DNA of 64,000 nucleotides from Brevundimonas subvibrioides ATCC 15264 (GTDB lineage: Bacteria > Pseudomonadota > Alphaproteobacteria > Caulobacterales > Caulobacteraceae), in the NCBI RefSeq assembly GCF_000144605.1, contig NC_014375.1, positions 3,044,501 through 3,108,500 of the forward strand, in the 5' to 3' direction. Below the pieces are notes generated by a model that was not told the DNA's origin, did no database searches, and worked only from the letters and a program-made list of their open reading frames with translations. This document shows, in pieces, positions 31,987 to 40,374 of the stretch. Each line of letters opens with the position of its first letter. The stretch's first letter is position 1. Position numbers and translations under genes: made by a program.

Positions 31987-33345
31987 GTGATCCACGCCAG
32001 CGATCGAGTGCACGAGACGGGCGTCAAGCGCGCCTGGTACCGCCACCTGTATGTTCAGGTTCTGGGCGCGATCCTGCTGGGGGGTCTGATCGGCCATTTC
32101 TTCCCGGCGTTCGGCGAGAGCCTGAAGCCGCTGGGCGATGGCTTCATCAAGCTGGTCAAGATGGTGATCGCCCCGGTGATCTTCCTGACCATCGTCACAG
32201 GCATCGCCGGCATGCGGGACCTCGGCCGGGTCGGCCGGGTGGCGGCCAAGGCCTTCGGCTATTTCCTGGTGTTCTCGACCCTGGCCCTGATCGTGGGGCT
32301 GGAGGTCGGCAATCTGGTCCAGCCGGGCCGGGGCCTGAACATCGATCCGGCCAGCCTGGATCCGGCCGCCGTGGCCCAGTATTCGACCGCCGCCCACGAG
32401 ACGACGATCATCGGTTTCCTGCTGGGCGTCATCCCCGACACCTTCGTCAGCGCCTTCTCGACCGGCAACATCCTGCAGGTGCTGTTCGTCTCGGTGCTGT
32501 TCGGCATCGCCCTGGCCGGCGTCGGCGACGCGGGCAAGCCGGTCCTGACCTTCCTCGAGGCCGTCTCCAGCGCCTTCTTCAAGCTGGTTGCCATCGTCAT
32601 GAAGGCCGCGCCGATCGGGGCGTTCGGGGCCTTCGCCTTCACCATCGGGGCCTACGGGATCGCCACGGTCGCCAATCTGATCGCCCTGGTCGCCACCTTC
32701 TATCTGACCGCCGCCATCTTCGTGATCGGGGTGCTGGGCCTGGTCGGGGTCGCCAACGGCTTCTCCATCTTCAAGCTGATCCGCTACCTCAAGGAGGAGC
32801 TGCTGCTGGTGCTCGGCACCTCGTCGTCGGAAGCCGCCCTGCCCAGTCTGCTGCAGAAGATGGAGCGGGCCGGGGCGTCCAAGTCGGTGGTCGGGCTGGT
32901 CGTGCCGACCGGCTATTCGTTCAATCTGGACGGCACCAACATCTACATGACCATGGCGGCCCTGTTCATCGCCCAGGCGCTGAACATCGACCTGAGCCTG
33001 CAGGACCAGATCCTGCTGCTGCTGGTGGCGATGCTGAGCTCCAAGGGCGCGGCGGGCATCACCGGCGCGGGCTTCATCACCCTGGCGGCTACGCTGGCGG
33101 TGGTCCCCTCGGTGCCGATCGCGGGCATGGCGCTGATCCTCGGCATCGACCGGTTCATGAGCGAATGCCGGGCCCTGACCAACTTCATCGGCAATGCGGT
33201 GGCCACTCTGGTCGTGGCCCGCTGGGAGGGCGAGCTGGACCGCGACGCCCTGCGCGAGGCCCTCGACGGAAAACCCCGCGCCCTGGCCGCCGCGCCCGAT
33301 CCGGCCGCCGGTCCGGGAGACGATCTGGTGGTGGCGAAAGACTGA
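31987..33345 (+). CDS. dctA: C4-dicarboxylate/H+ symporter DctA
   Basis: 452 aa inner-membrane carrier of the glutamate/dicarboxylate:cation symporter family. Family signatures are present: [27 protein letters not shown], the Ser-rich re-entrant loop [39 protein letters not shown], and [14 protein letters not shown]. It imports succinate, fumarate and malate. The start is GTG 31987, preceded by AAGGGAG with five bases spacing. Divergent from dctB-dctD with about 213 bp between; the TonB receptor gene follows 47 bp downstream. Confidence 0.94.
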   Translation: MIHASDRVHETGVKRAWYRHLYVQVLGAILLGGLIGHFFPAFGESLKPLGDGFIKLVKMVIAPVIFLTIVTGIAGMRDLGRVGRVAAKAFGYFLVFSTLALIVGLEVGNLVQPGRGLNIDPASLDPAAVAQYSTAAHETTIIGFLLGVIPDTFVSAFSTGNILQVLFVSVLFGIALAGVGDAGKPVLTFLEAVSSAFFKLVAIVMKAAPIGAFGAFAFTIGAYGIATVANLIALVATFYLTAAIFVIGVLGLVGVANGFSIFKLIRYLKEELLLVLGTSSSEAALPSLLQKMERAGASKSVVGLVVPTGYSFNLDGTNIYMTMAALFIAQALNIDLSLQDQILLLLVAMLSSKGAAGITGAGFITLAATLAVVPSVPIAGMALILGIDRFMSECRALTNFIGNAVATLVVARWEGELDRDALREALDGKPRALAAAPDPAAGPGDDLVVAKD

Positions 33346-33392
33346 AACCGCTTCACGTGCCTGAAAACAAAAAAGACTTTGGGAGGATGAAC

Positions 33393-36300
33393 ATGAACAC
33401 CAACAAGACCGCGATGCTGGCGACCACCGCCGCAGCCGCCCTGCTGAGCCTCGCGCCCGCCGCCTGGGCCCAGACGCAGACCCCGCAACAGACGCCGGCC
33501 CCCGTGCCCTCGACGACCCAGCTGTCGCAGGCGTCCCAGGCCATCGCCGACCAGGCCGAAGACGACGGTCAGGACGCCTCGTCCGTCGACGACATCGTGG
33601 TCGTCGGTTCTCAGATCCGGGGGGCCGACGTCACGGCCGCCCTGCCGGTGACGGTGCTGAGCGAAGAGCAGATCCTGGCCACCGGCGCGGTCAACGGCGA
33701 CGACCTGCTGCGCTCCATCCCCCAGATGGGCGACGTGCTGTTCAGCGCGGCGAACAACCCCCAGACCTCCAACGCGGCGCGGGGCGACGTGAACTCGGTC
33801 AACCTGCGCTCGCTCGGCGTCGGCAACACCCTGGTGCTGCTGAACGGTCGCCGGATCGTCCAGCACCCGACCAGCCAGGGCACCTCCGATACCGGCACGG
33901 TGCCGGTGCTGTCCTACAACTCCAACGCCATTCCCGTGACGGGTCTGGAGCGGCTGGAAGTCCTGCTCGACGGGGCGGCCGCGATCTACGGCGCGGACGC
34001 CGTGGCCGGCGTGGTCAACACCGTGCTGCAGGACGACTTCGACGGGCTGAAGATCAACACCCAGTACGGCGGAGCGGAGGGGACCCACCTGCGCGAGTTC
34101 AACATCGGGGTCTTCGCGGGCAAGGATTTCGAGCGCGGCAATGTCTCGGCCTTCATCGACTACACCGACCGCACGGCCCTGCGCGCGGAGGACCAGCAGT
34201 ACACGGCCACCGACGATCTGCGTTTCCTGTTCGCCAATGATCCCGCCTTCGGGTCCAGCCTGACCCCCGACGGCCGCAATACGCGCGGGGCCTGGGCCAA
34301 CCTGGCGGTGGTCGGCGCGACGACGGCGATCCGGCGCGGGACGACGGCGCTGACCACGGCAGCCGGCGCCTTCCACATCCAGCCCACGACCCTGACCGGT
34401 TGCCTGGTGCCCAACGGCGACATCTGCCTGGGCTCGGGAGCCCTGAATTTCAACGGGGCCCAGCGCAACCTGCGCTTCGACACGGCGCCGGGCACCACCA
34501 TCCAGCCCGACACCCAGCGGCTGAACCTGTTCCTGACCGGCCACTACGACCTGACGGACAGCATCACCGCCTTCGGCGAGCTGGGCTACTACACGGCCGA
34601 CACCCAGCGGATCCAGCCGCCGGTGATCAACCTGAACACCCTGACCATCCCCTCGACCAACTACTGGAACCCCTTCGGGCCGGTGACCTTCGCCGACGGC
34701 CGCGCGAACCCCAACCGCATCGCGGGCCTGACCAACGTCCCCGTGCAGGGGCTGGCCATCACCCTGAACCAGTACCGGTTCGTCGACGCCGGCTATCAGC
34801 AGGTCGACGTCAGCAACTACCAGGCCCGGGCCCTCGCGGGTCTGCGCGGCGAATGGCGCGGCTTCGACTGGGAGACGGCGCTGGTCTATTCGGAGGCCGA
34901 GGCCGTCGATGAATCCGACGCGGTCAACACGACGGCGCTGCAGGCCTCGCTCGCCCTGTCGACCCCGGACGCGTACAACCCGTTCAGCGGCGGCTGCGTG
35001 GGCCAGCCCAGCTTCGGCGACTGTTCGCCCAGCTCCCAGACGGCGCTCGATGCCATCACCTTCCGCCTGAAGCGGGAATCGCGCACGACCCTGACGATGT
35101 ACGACTTCAAGGTCTCGCGGGCGGACCTGTTCAGCCTGCCCGCCGGCGACGTCGGCGTGGCCTTCGGCTTCGAGGCCCGCAAGGAGAACCAGAACGACGA
35201 CCGCGACGCCAATCTGGACGGCACCAATGTCTTCCGGGACTCCGTGACCGGAGCGGTCCAGCAGTCGAACGCCATCGCCGTCAGCCAGAACCCGGACACG
35301 CACGGCGAACGCACCGTGACCTCGGCCTATATCGAGTTCGCCGTGCCGCTGGTGTCGCCGGAGATGAACATCCCTCTGGTCCACAATCTGGAAGTCCAGA
35401 TCGCCGGTCGCGCCGAGCACTATTCGGACTTCGGCGACGTGGCCAAGCCCAAGATCGCGGCCGCCTGGGACCTCTTCGACGGCCTGCGCCTGCGCGGCTC
35501 GTATTCCGAGGGCTTCCGGGCTCCGAACCTGGAACAGGTCAACACCGCCACCTACGGCCGCCTGTCCACCAACCCCGACTACATCCGCTGCGAGGCGGAT
35601 CTGCGGGCCGGGCGCATCGCCACCTTCGGGGCCTGCTCGCGGTCGATCGGCGCGTCGCTGCTGGTCTCGGGCAACCCGGATCTTGAGCCGGAAGAGAGCA
35701 AGAACCAGTCCTACGGCGTCGTCTTCCAGCCGCAGTTCCTGCCCGCCGAATGGGGCAGCTTCACCTTCACCGTCGACCGCTGGCGGATCCAGCAGGAGAA
35801 GATCGTCGGTCTGTTCGGCGGCCCGAACGCGGTCGTGCTGGACTATGCCGAGCGGGTGCAGGGACGGTCCAATCCGCTGGTCACGCGCGCGCCGGTCAAC
35901 GCCGACGACATCGCCCTGTTCGCCGGGACCGGCATCGCGCCCGCCGGTCAGATCATCTCGATCAGCGACCGGTTCGTGAACCTGCTGCCGCAGGACGTCG
36001 AGGGCCTCGACATCGGCTTCAACTGGCGTCTGCGCGGCACGCCCTGGGGCGACTTCCGGGTCAATGTCGACGCCGCCAAGCTGATCAAGTTCGGCCGCGA
36101 GGCCGGCCCGGCCGTGGACGAACTGTATGCCGCCCGAACCGCCGGCGTGATCAACGCCGCGACGCCCCTGCCCGACTCGAGCGACCTGCTGGCCCAGAAC
36201 GGTCGCCCGGAATGGCGCCTGTCGGGCTCCCTGACCTGGAGCCAGGGACCGTGGCAGTTCGGGGCCTTCACCCAGTACATCTCGGCGGTGGACGAGACGG

Positions 36301-36533
36301 GCTTCCTCGACGCGGCCGGCAACGCCTGGGAGGTCGAGAGCCAGATCACCGGCAACCTCTATGGCCAGTACGAGTGGGAGGACGATGCCGGCCTCGCCTC
36401 CAACAGCCGCATCCGGCTGGGCGTGCGCAACATCACCAACGAGGCCCCGCCCCTCGCCTCGTCCGGCTATCTCGGCTCCCTCTATCGCCCCTATGGCCGC
36501 TACTGGTACGCCAGCCTGGCCAAGGAGTTCTGA
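33393..36533 (+). CDS. TonB-dependent outer-membrane receptor
   Basis: 1046 aa. Signal peptide (MLATTAAAALLSLAPAAWAQ), Gln/Thr-rich linker, TonB-box-like DDIVVVGSQIRG, plug domain (ALPVTVLSEEQILATGAVNGDDLLRSIPQ; NLRSLGVGNTLVLLNGRRI; ERLEVLLDGAAAIYGADAVAGVVNTVL), then a 22-strand-type barrel ending RYWYASLAKEF with terminal Phe. The ribosome-binding site GGGAGG at 33381-33386 abuts the first ATG (33387) but stands six bases from the second (33393), so the second is taken as the start. Placement between dctA and a secreted hydrolase suggests uptake of a larger ester or conjugate; the ligand is unknown. Confidence 0.93.
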   Translation: MNTNKTAMLATTAAAALLSLAPAAWAQTQTPQQTPAPVPSTTQLSQASQAIADQAEDDGQDASSVDDIVVVGSQIRGADVTAALPVTVLSEEQILATGAVNGDDLLRSIPQMGDVLFSAANNPQTSNAARGDVNSVNLRSLGVGNTLVLLNGRRIVQHPTSQGTSDTGTVPVLSYNSNAIPVTGLERLEVLLDGAAAIYGADAVAGVVNTVLQDDFDGLKINTQYGGAEGTHLREFNIGVFAGKDFERGNVSAFIDYTDRTALRAEDQQYTATDDLRFLFANDPAFGSSLTPDGRNTRGAWANLAVVGATTAIRRGTTALTTAAGAFHIQPTTLTGCLVPNGDICLGSGALNFNGAQRNLRFDTAPGTTIQPDTQRLNLFLTGHYDLTDSITAFGELGYYTADTQRIQPPVINLNTLTIPSTNYWNPFGPVTFADGRANPNRIAGLTNVPVQGLAITLNQYRFVDAGYQQVDVSNYQARALAGLRGEWRGFDWETALVYSEAEAVDESDAVNTTALQASLALSTPDAYNPFSGGCVGQPSFGDCSPSSQTALDAITFRLKRESRTTLTMYDFKVSRADLFSLPAGDVGVAFGFEARKENQNDDRDANLDGTNVFRDSVTGAVQQSNAIAVSQNPDTHGERTVTSAYIEFAVPLVSPEMNIPLVHNLEVQIAGRAEHYSDFGDVAKPKIAAAWDLFDGLRLRGSYSEGFRAPNLEQVNTATYGRLSTNPDYIRCEADLRAGRIATFGACSRSIGASLLVSGNPDLEPEESKNQSYGVVFQPQFLPAEWGSFTFTVDRWRIQQEKIVGLFGGPNAVVLDYAERVQGRSNPLVTRAPVNADDIALFAGTGIAPAGQIISISDRFVNLLPQDVEGLDIGFNWRLRGTPWGDFRVNVDAAKLIKFGREAGPAVDELYAARTAGVINAATPLPDSSDLLAQNGRPEWRLSGSLTWSQGPWQFGAFTQYISAVDETGFLDAAGNAWEVESQITGNLYGQYEWEDDAGLASNSRIRLGVRNITNEAPPLASSGYLGSLYRPYGRYWYASLAKEF

Positions 36534-36537
36534 GCCC

Positions 36538-37872
36538 ATGTCGCGACGGCCGGGAACGATGCGTGCAGTCCTGTCGATCCTCGCCTTCGCGGGCCTGACC
36601 GGGGTGGGTGTCCCGACGCCCGCCTCGGCCCAGGCGGTCGATCCCGAGCCCGCGACCTGTCCGGCCAGCCTGCCGGAGGGCACCCGCTGTTCCTCCGGCC
36701 GGTCGGTCGACGGCGCCTGGTACTGGGTCGCCTATCCGCGCGACTGGAACGGGACCCTGGTCGTGCATGCCCACGGGGGGCCGCGCACGGGCGAGCCCCG
36801 GCGCGACGATCCGGTCGAGGACCTGGACCGGTTTTCGATGATGGTGCGCGAAGGCTATGCCTGGGCCGGATCCACCTATCGCCGGGGCGGCTATGGCGTC
36901 CGCATGGCGGCGCGGGACACCGACGATCTGCGCCAGATCGTCTGGGATCAGTTCGGCAAACCCCGGCGCACGATCCTGCACGGCCAGTCCTGGGGCGGCA
37001 ATGTCGCGGCCAAGGCGGCGGAGCTCTACGCCGTCGCAGCCGACGGCAGCCGCAACTACGACGGCGTCATCCTGACCAGCGGCCTGCTGGCGGGCGGCAC
37101 GCGGGGCTACACCTTCCGCGCCGACCTGCGCGCGGTCTACCAATTCTACTGCCACAACCATCCGCGCCCCTCGGAGACCCGTTATCCGTTGTGGCAGGGA
37201 CTCCCCGAGGGCGCGTCCATGCCCCGCGCGGACCTGGCGGCCCGGGTCGAGGAATGCACCGGTCTCAGCCTGTCGCCCGAGACCCGCACACCGGCCCAGG
37301 CGACGGCCCTGCGCAACATCCTGTCGGTGACCGGGGTCACGGCCGACACCCTGGTGGCGCATCTGGCCTGGTCCACCACCCTGTTTCAGGACATGGTCCG
37401 GCAGCGGCTGGGCGGTGCCAATCCCTTTTCCAACGCCGGCACGACCTATGTCGGGGCGGACGACGACGTCGCCCTAAACCAGGGCGTCGAGCGGTTCGAG
37501 GCGGACCCTCGCGCCGTCGCGGCCCTGGCCTATGACGCCGACCTGACCGGCCACATCGTCCTGCCGACCGTGACGCTGCATGCGCGCTACGATCCAACCG
37601 TGTCGGTGACCCACGAAGCCATCTATGCCCGGACGGTGGGCCTGGCCGGTCGATCCGACCTGCTCAGCCAGGTGTTCACGACCGAAGCCCTGCACAGCCG
37701 TCTGAGCGCCCCGCAATACCTCGCGATCCTGGCCGCCCTGACGCACTGGCTGGACACGGGACAGCGACCGTCCGCTTCGGACGTCTCCGCCCTTTGCGCG
37801 ACGTTCGTCGAGCGCTCGGCCGAGGCCTGCCTGATCGATCCCGGCTTCCGACCCCGGCTGGACACACAGTAG
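36538..37872 (+). CDS. Secreted alpha/beta hydrolase
   Basis: 444 aa with an N-terminal signal peptide (MRAVLSILAFAGLTGVGVPTPASAQA). The nucleophile elbow is GQSWGG with Ser151; candidate acid and base are the Asp of ARYDPTVS and the His of TEALHSRLS. The oxyanion region is VVHAHGG. Four to six Cys in the mature part suggest disulfides in the periplasm. The start ATG is five bases past the TonB-receptor stop, so the two are one transcript. It probably cleaves an ester whose uptake depends on the neighbouring receptor; the substrate is not readable. Confidence 0.82.
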   Translation: MSRRPGTMRAVLSILAFAGLTGVGVPTPASAQAVDPEPATCPASLPEGTRCSSGRSVDGAWYWVAYPRDWNGTLVVHAHGGPRTGEPRRDDPVEDLDRFSMMVREGYAWAGSTYRRGGYGVRMAARDTDDLRQIVWDQFGKPRRTILHGQSWGGNVAAKAAELYAVAADGSRNYDGVILTSGLLAGGTRGYTFRADLRAVYQFYCHNHPRPSETRYPLWQGLPEGASMPRADLAARVEECTGLSLSPETRTPAQATALRNILSVTGVTADTLVAHLAWSTTLFQDMVRQRLGGANPFSNAGTTYVGADDDVALNQGVERFEADPRAVAALAYDADLTGHIVLPTVTLHARYDPTVSVTHEAIYARTVGLAGRSDLLSQVFTTEALHSRLSAPQYLAILAALTHWLDTGQRPSASDVSALCATFVERSAEACLIDPGFRPRLDTQ

Positions 37873-38017
37873 GGGACGGATCCCGTTAGGGGTCGCCGGT
37901 CGGGGCCCCTTCAGCCGGGGTCGGGGATGGATGAGCCCCTCTCAGAACCATCGCTCCGAACACGGCTGCGGCCTCGACGCCGCTTCCCCGACGCCCCCGG
38001 GCTGCTACTCAGGCGGC

Positions 38018-38959
38018 ATGAGCACGGCGCGCCCCCTTCCTCCGGTCGTCTACCACCCGGCCTACAGTATGGCGCTTCCGCCCGGTCACCGTTTCCCCAT
38101 GCTCAAATACGCCCGGCTGGCCCAGGTGCTCGAGGACGAGGGTCTCGTCGGGCCGGAGGGGCTCTACACGCCCGAGCCCGCCAGCTTCGACATGCTCGCC
38201 GCCGTGCACGACCCCGGCTATGTGCGCCAGGTGCTGGACGCCGCTGTTCCGCCCGAGGTCGAGCGGGTGATCGGGCTGCCGGTGACCCGCGAGGTCTCGG
38301 ATCGCGTCCAGGCGGCGGTCGGCGGAACGCTGATGGCCGCACGCCTGGCGCTGCGCCATGGGCTGGCCTGCAACACCGCCGGCGGCAGCCACCATGCGGG
38401 GCCCAAGGGCGGCGCAGGCTTCTGCGTCTTCAACGACATCGCCGTGGCCGGCCGCGCGATGATCGACGCGGGCGAGATCCGGCAGGCCCTGGTCGTCGAT
38501 CTGGACGTCCACCAGGGCGACGGCACCGCCTCGATCTTCGAGCATGAGCCGCGGGTCTTCACCTTCTCCATGCACGGCGAGAAGAACTATCCCGTCCGGC
38601 GGGGGCCCAGCGACCTCGACATCGACCTGCCGGACTGCACCGGCGACGACGCCTACCTGGCCGCCCTGCGTTCGGTCCTTCCCGGGCTGCTGGACCGCGT
38701 CGAGCCCGACCTCGTCTTCTACCTCGCCGGCGTCGATCCGCACGGGGAGGACCGGCTCGGCCGGCTGGGGCTGAGCAACGAAGGGCTGTCCGCGCGTGAC
38801 GCCTATGTACTCGAAACCTGCCTGCCCGCCGCGCCCGTCGTCGGCGTCATCGGCGGCGGCTATGACGACGACATCGACCGCCTGGCGCGACGCCACGCCA
38901 TCCTTCACCGCGCGGCCGCCGACGCCTGGCGCCGCGGCCTGGCCCGACCGGTCGTCTGA
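38018..38959 (+). CDS. Histone deacetylase-superfamily amidohydrolase
   Basis: 313 aa. The arginase/deacetylase fold is evident from the active-site His pair in AGGSHHAGPKGGAGFCVFND (His125, His126) and the zinc-site Asp161, Asp163 and His165 in VVDLDVHQGDGTA; a second Asp lies in YLAGVDPHGEDRLG. Bacterial members deacetylate polyamines or small acyl compounds. ATG 38018 (MSTARPLPPVVYHPAYSM) fits the family start; an upstream open frame is discarded. Followed four bases later by the 2H phosphoesterase gene. Confidence 0.92.
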   Translation: MSTARPLPPVVYHPAYSMALPPGHRFPMLKYARLAQVLEDEGLVGPEGLYTPEPASFDMLAAVHDPGYVRQVLDAAVPPEVERVIGLPVTREVSDRVQAAVGGTLMAARLALRHGLACNTAGGSHHAGPKGGAGFCVFNDIAVAGRAMIDAGEIRQALVVDLDVHQGDGTASIFEHEPRVFTFSMHGEKNYPVRRGPSDLDIDLPDCTGDDAYLAALRSVLPGLLDRVEPDLVFYLAGVDPHGEDRLGRLGLSNEGLSARDAYVLETCLPAAPVVGVIGGGYDDDIDRLARRHAILHRAAADAWRRGLARPVV

Positions 38960-38962
38960 GCC

Positions 38963-39478
38963 ATGGCCGACCCTTCGCCCCTCATCGTCACGGCGGCCCT
39001 CGACGACGGGGCGTTCGCCTGGTTCGAGGATCTGCGCCAGTCGCACTTCCCGCGCCACCGCAACAAGGTCCCGGCGCATGTGACGCTCTTTCACGCCCTG
39101 CCCGGCGAACACGAGGACGCGGTCGTGGAGACGCTGCGGGCGGCGTGCGCGCGCCGCCGTCCTGTGCAGGTGGACGTGCGGGGCCCGTGGTTCCTGGGGA
39201 ACGGCGTCGCCTACCGGCTCGCTTCGACCGACCTCGAACAGCTGCGGGCCGAACTGGCGGGCGCGTTCGCACCGTGGCTCACCCGCCAGGATCAGGCCCG
39301 GTACCGGCCGCACATCACCGTCCAGAACAAGGCGGAGCCGGATGAGGCCCGCCGGCTGCTCGAGCAGCTGCAACTGGAGTTCGAGCCCTTCCCCATCTTC
39401 GCCGAAGGCCTGCTGCTCTGGCGCTATCTCGGCGGGCCGTGGGCGCTCGTCGATCGGTTCGCGTTCGACGCGGCCTGA
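38963..39478 (+). CDS. 2'-5' RNA ligase-family (2H) phosphoesterase
   Basis: 171 aa. Two H-x-T motifs, AHVTLFH and PHITVQNK, about 75 residues apart, are the paired catalytic motifs of 2H phosphoesterases/ThpR-like proteins. These act on 2',3'-cyclic or 2'-5' phosphodiester bonds in RNA or nucleotides. It starts four bases after the deacetylase gene stop and is probably co-transcribed with it, although no functional link is known. Confidence 0.87.
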   Translation: MADPSPLIVTAALDDGAFAWFEDLRQSHFPRHRNKVPAHVTLFHALPGEHEDAVVETLRAACARRRPVQVDVRGPWFLGNGVAYRLASTDLEQLRAELAGAFAPWLTRQDQARYRPHITVQNKAEPDEARRLLEQLQLEFEPFPIFAEGLLLWRYLGGPWALVDRFAFDAA

Positions 39479-39580
39479 GCCTCGAGGCGGTTGAGCGGGC
39501 ACGGCACCGTCTGTGCCGACCCCTGGAGCGGGATGGTCGGCCCGGAGTCCGGGTTGCCTCGCTGTGGCTCACAGAGGACG

Positions 39581-39657
39581 TGGCGGCCCCGGAGGGACTC
39601 CAACCCCCGACCTCGGCTTTAGGAAAGCCTTGCTCTATGCAGCTGAGCTACGGAGCC
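39581..39657 (-). tRNA. tRNA-Arg, anticodon CCT
   Basis: Minus-strand 77-nt cloverleaf. The acceptor GGCTCCG pairs with CGGGGCC (one T-G), followed by discriminator G and encoded CCA. D-arm TAGCTCAGC..AGAGCA; anticodon arm GGCT-TTCCTAA-AGCC gives anticodon CCT; T-arm GGGGGTTGGAGTCCCTCC. It reads AGG codons, which are rare in such a genome. Confidence 0.93.
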
Positions 39658-39763
39658 GTTGGCCGCGTCCTAGCGGGTCACGCCCCGACGGGGAAGATGG
39701 CCCGGCGAATTCGAGCGCCACACCCGGTCTGGAACGCTCGCGCGAACCGGTCCGCCCTTGTGG

Positions 39764-39840
39764 TTAATCGCCCTTAAGCTACACTATGTTGGGGTGAACA
39801 AATCCCGAATCGGCCGGTGTCACTGATTCGGTCCTGATTC
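39764..39840. promoter_or_regulatory. Upstream region of the ABA4-like gene: TTAA pair and GANTC cluster
   Basis: TTAA-TCGCCC-TTAA (39764-39777) resembles a CtrA box but with six rather than seven spacing bases. Three GANTC sites (39807-39811, 39825-39829, 39836-39840) fall within 34 bp. GANTC is the CcrM methylation site, and promoters with it are GcrA/CcrM targets in Caulobacterales. The rest of the 423-bp gap between the 2H gene and the ABA4-like gene is the tRNA and unremarkable DNA. Confidence 0.4.
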
Positions 39841-39902
39841 GTTTCGCCCCTGTTCCGGTGAGCCGCATCAGCCTGTTAAGCTCCGCTGCCCAGGAGACGC
39901 CG

Positions 39903-40340
39903 ATGACCCTCGACACCCTGTTCAACGTCGCCAACACCGTGGCCCTGGTCGGGTGGATCGTCCTGGCGCTGGCCCCCTTACTGCGCGGCCTGGTGATCGC
40001 GGCGGCGCGCTGCATCGCCGTCGCCCTCGCCGTCACCTACAGCGTGCTTCTGGTCCAGGCGGTCGCGAATGGCGGGCTGGGCGGCGACCTGACCACCCTG
40101 TCGGGCCTGACCGAGGGATTCAGCAAGCCGGAGGCCGTGCTGGTCGGCTGGGTCCACTACCTGGCCTTCGACCTGTGGGTCGGGTCCTGGGCGATCGAGG
40201 ATGCCGGCAAGCGGGGCGTGCCGCACTGGGCCATGATCCCGGTCCTGTTCCTGACCCTGATGGCGGGCCCGGTCGGGCTTCTGACCTATATGGCGGTTCG
40301 GGCGGGTCTGGCGCGTCGATCGGTCCACGACGCGGGTTGA
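39903..40340 (+). CDS. ABA4-like (DUF4281) membrane protein
   Basis: 145 aa with four membrane helices (TLFNVANTVALVGWIVLALAP; GLVIAAARCIAVALAVTYSVLL; VLVGWVHYLAFDLWVGSWAIED; IPVLFLTLMAGPVGLLTYMAV). The motif GWVHYLAFDLWVGSW is characteristic of the ABA4 family, named from a plant neoxanthin-synthesis protein; bacterial roles are unknown. The start is ATG 39903 with CAGGAG upstream. It precedes the helicase gene by 34 bp. Confidence 0.88.
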   Translation: MTLDTLFNVANTVALVGWIVLALAPLLRGLVIAAARCIAVALAVTYSVLLVQAVANGGLGGDLTTLSGLTEGFSKPEAVLVGWVHYLAFDLWVGSWAIEDAGKRGVPHWAMIPVLFLTLMAGPVGLLTYMAVRAGLARRSVHDAG

Positions 40341-40374
40341 GGAACCCCGGGCGAATCGCCACCTTATTGAAATC

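Noticed and set aside
32943..36683. 1246-codon open frame antisense to dctA and the TonB receptor
   Set aside because: Its composition (long runs of Val, Gly, Asp, Gln, Arg) is what GC-rich DNA gives on the opposite strand; it covers two clear genes and has no motif or start signal.
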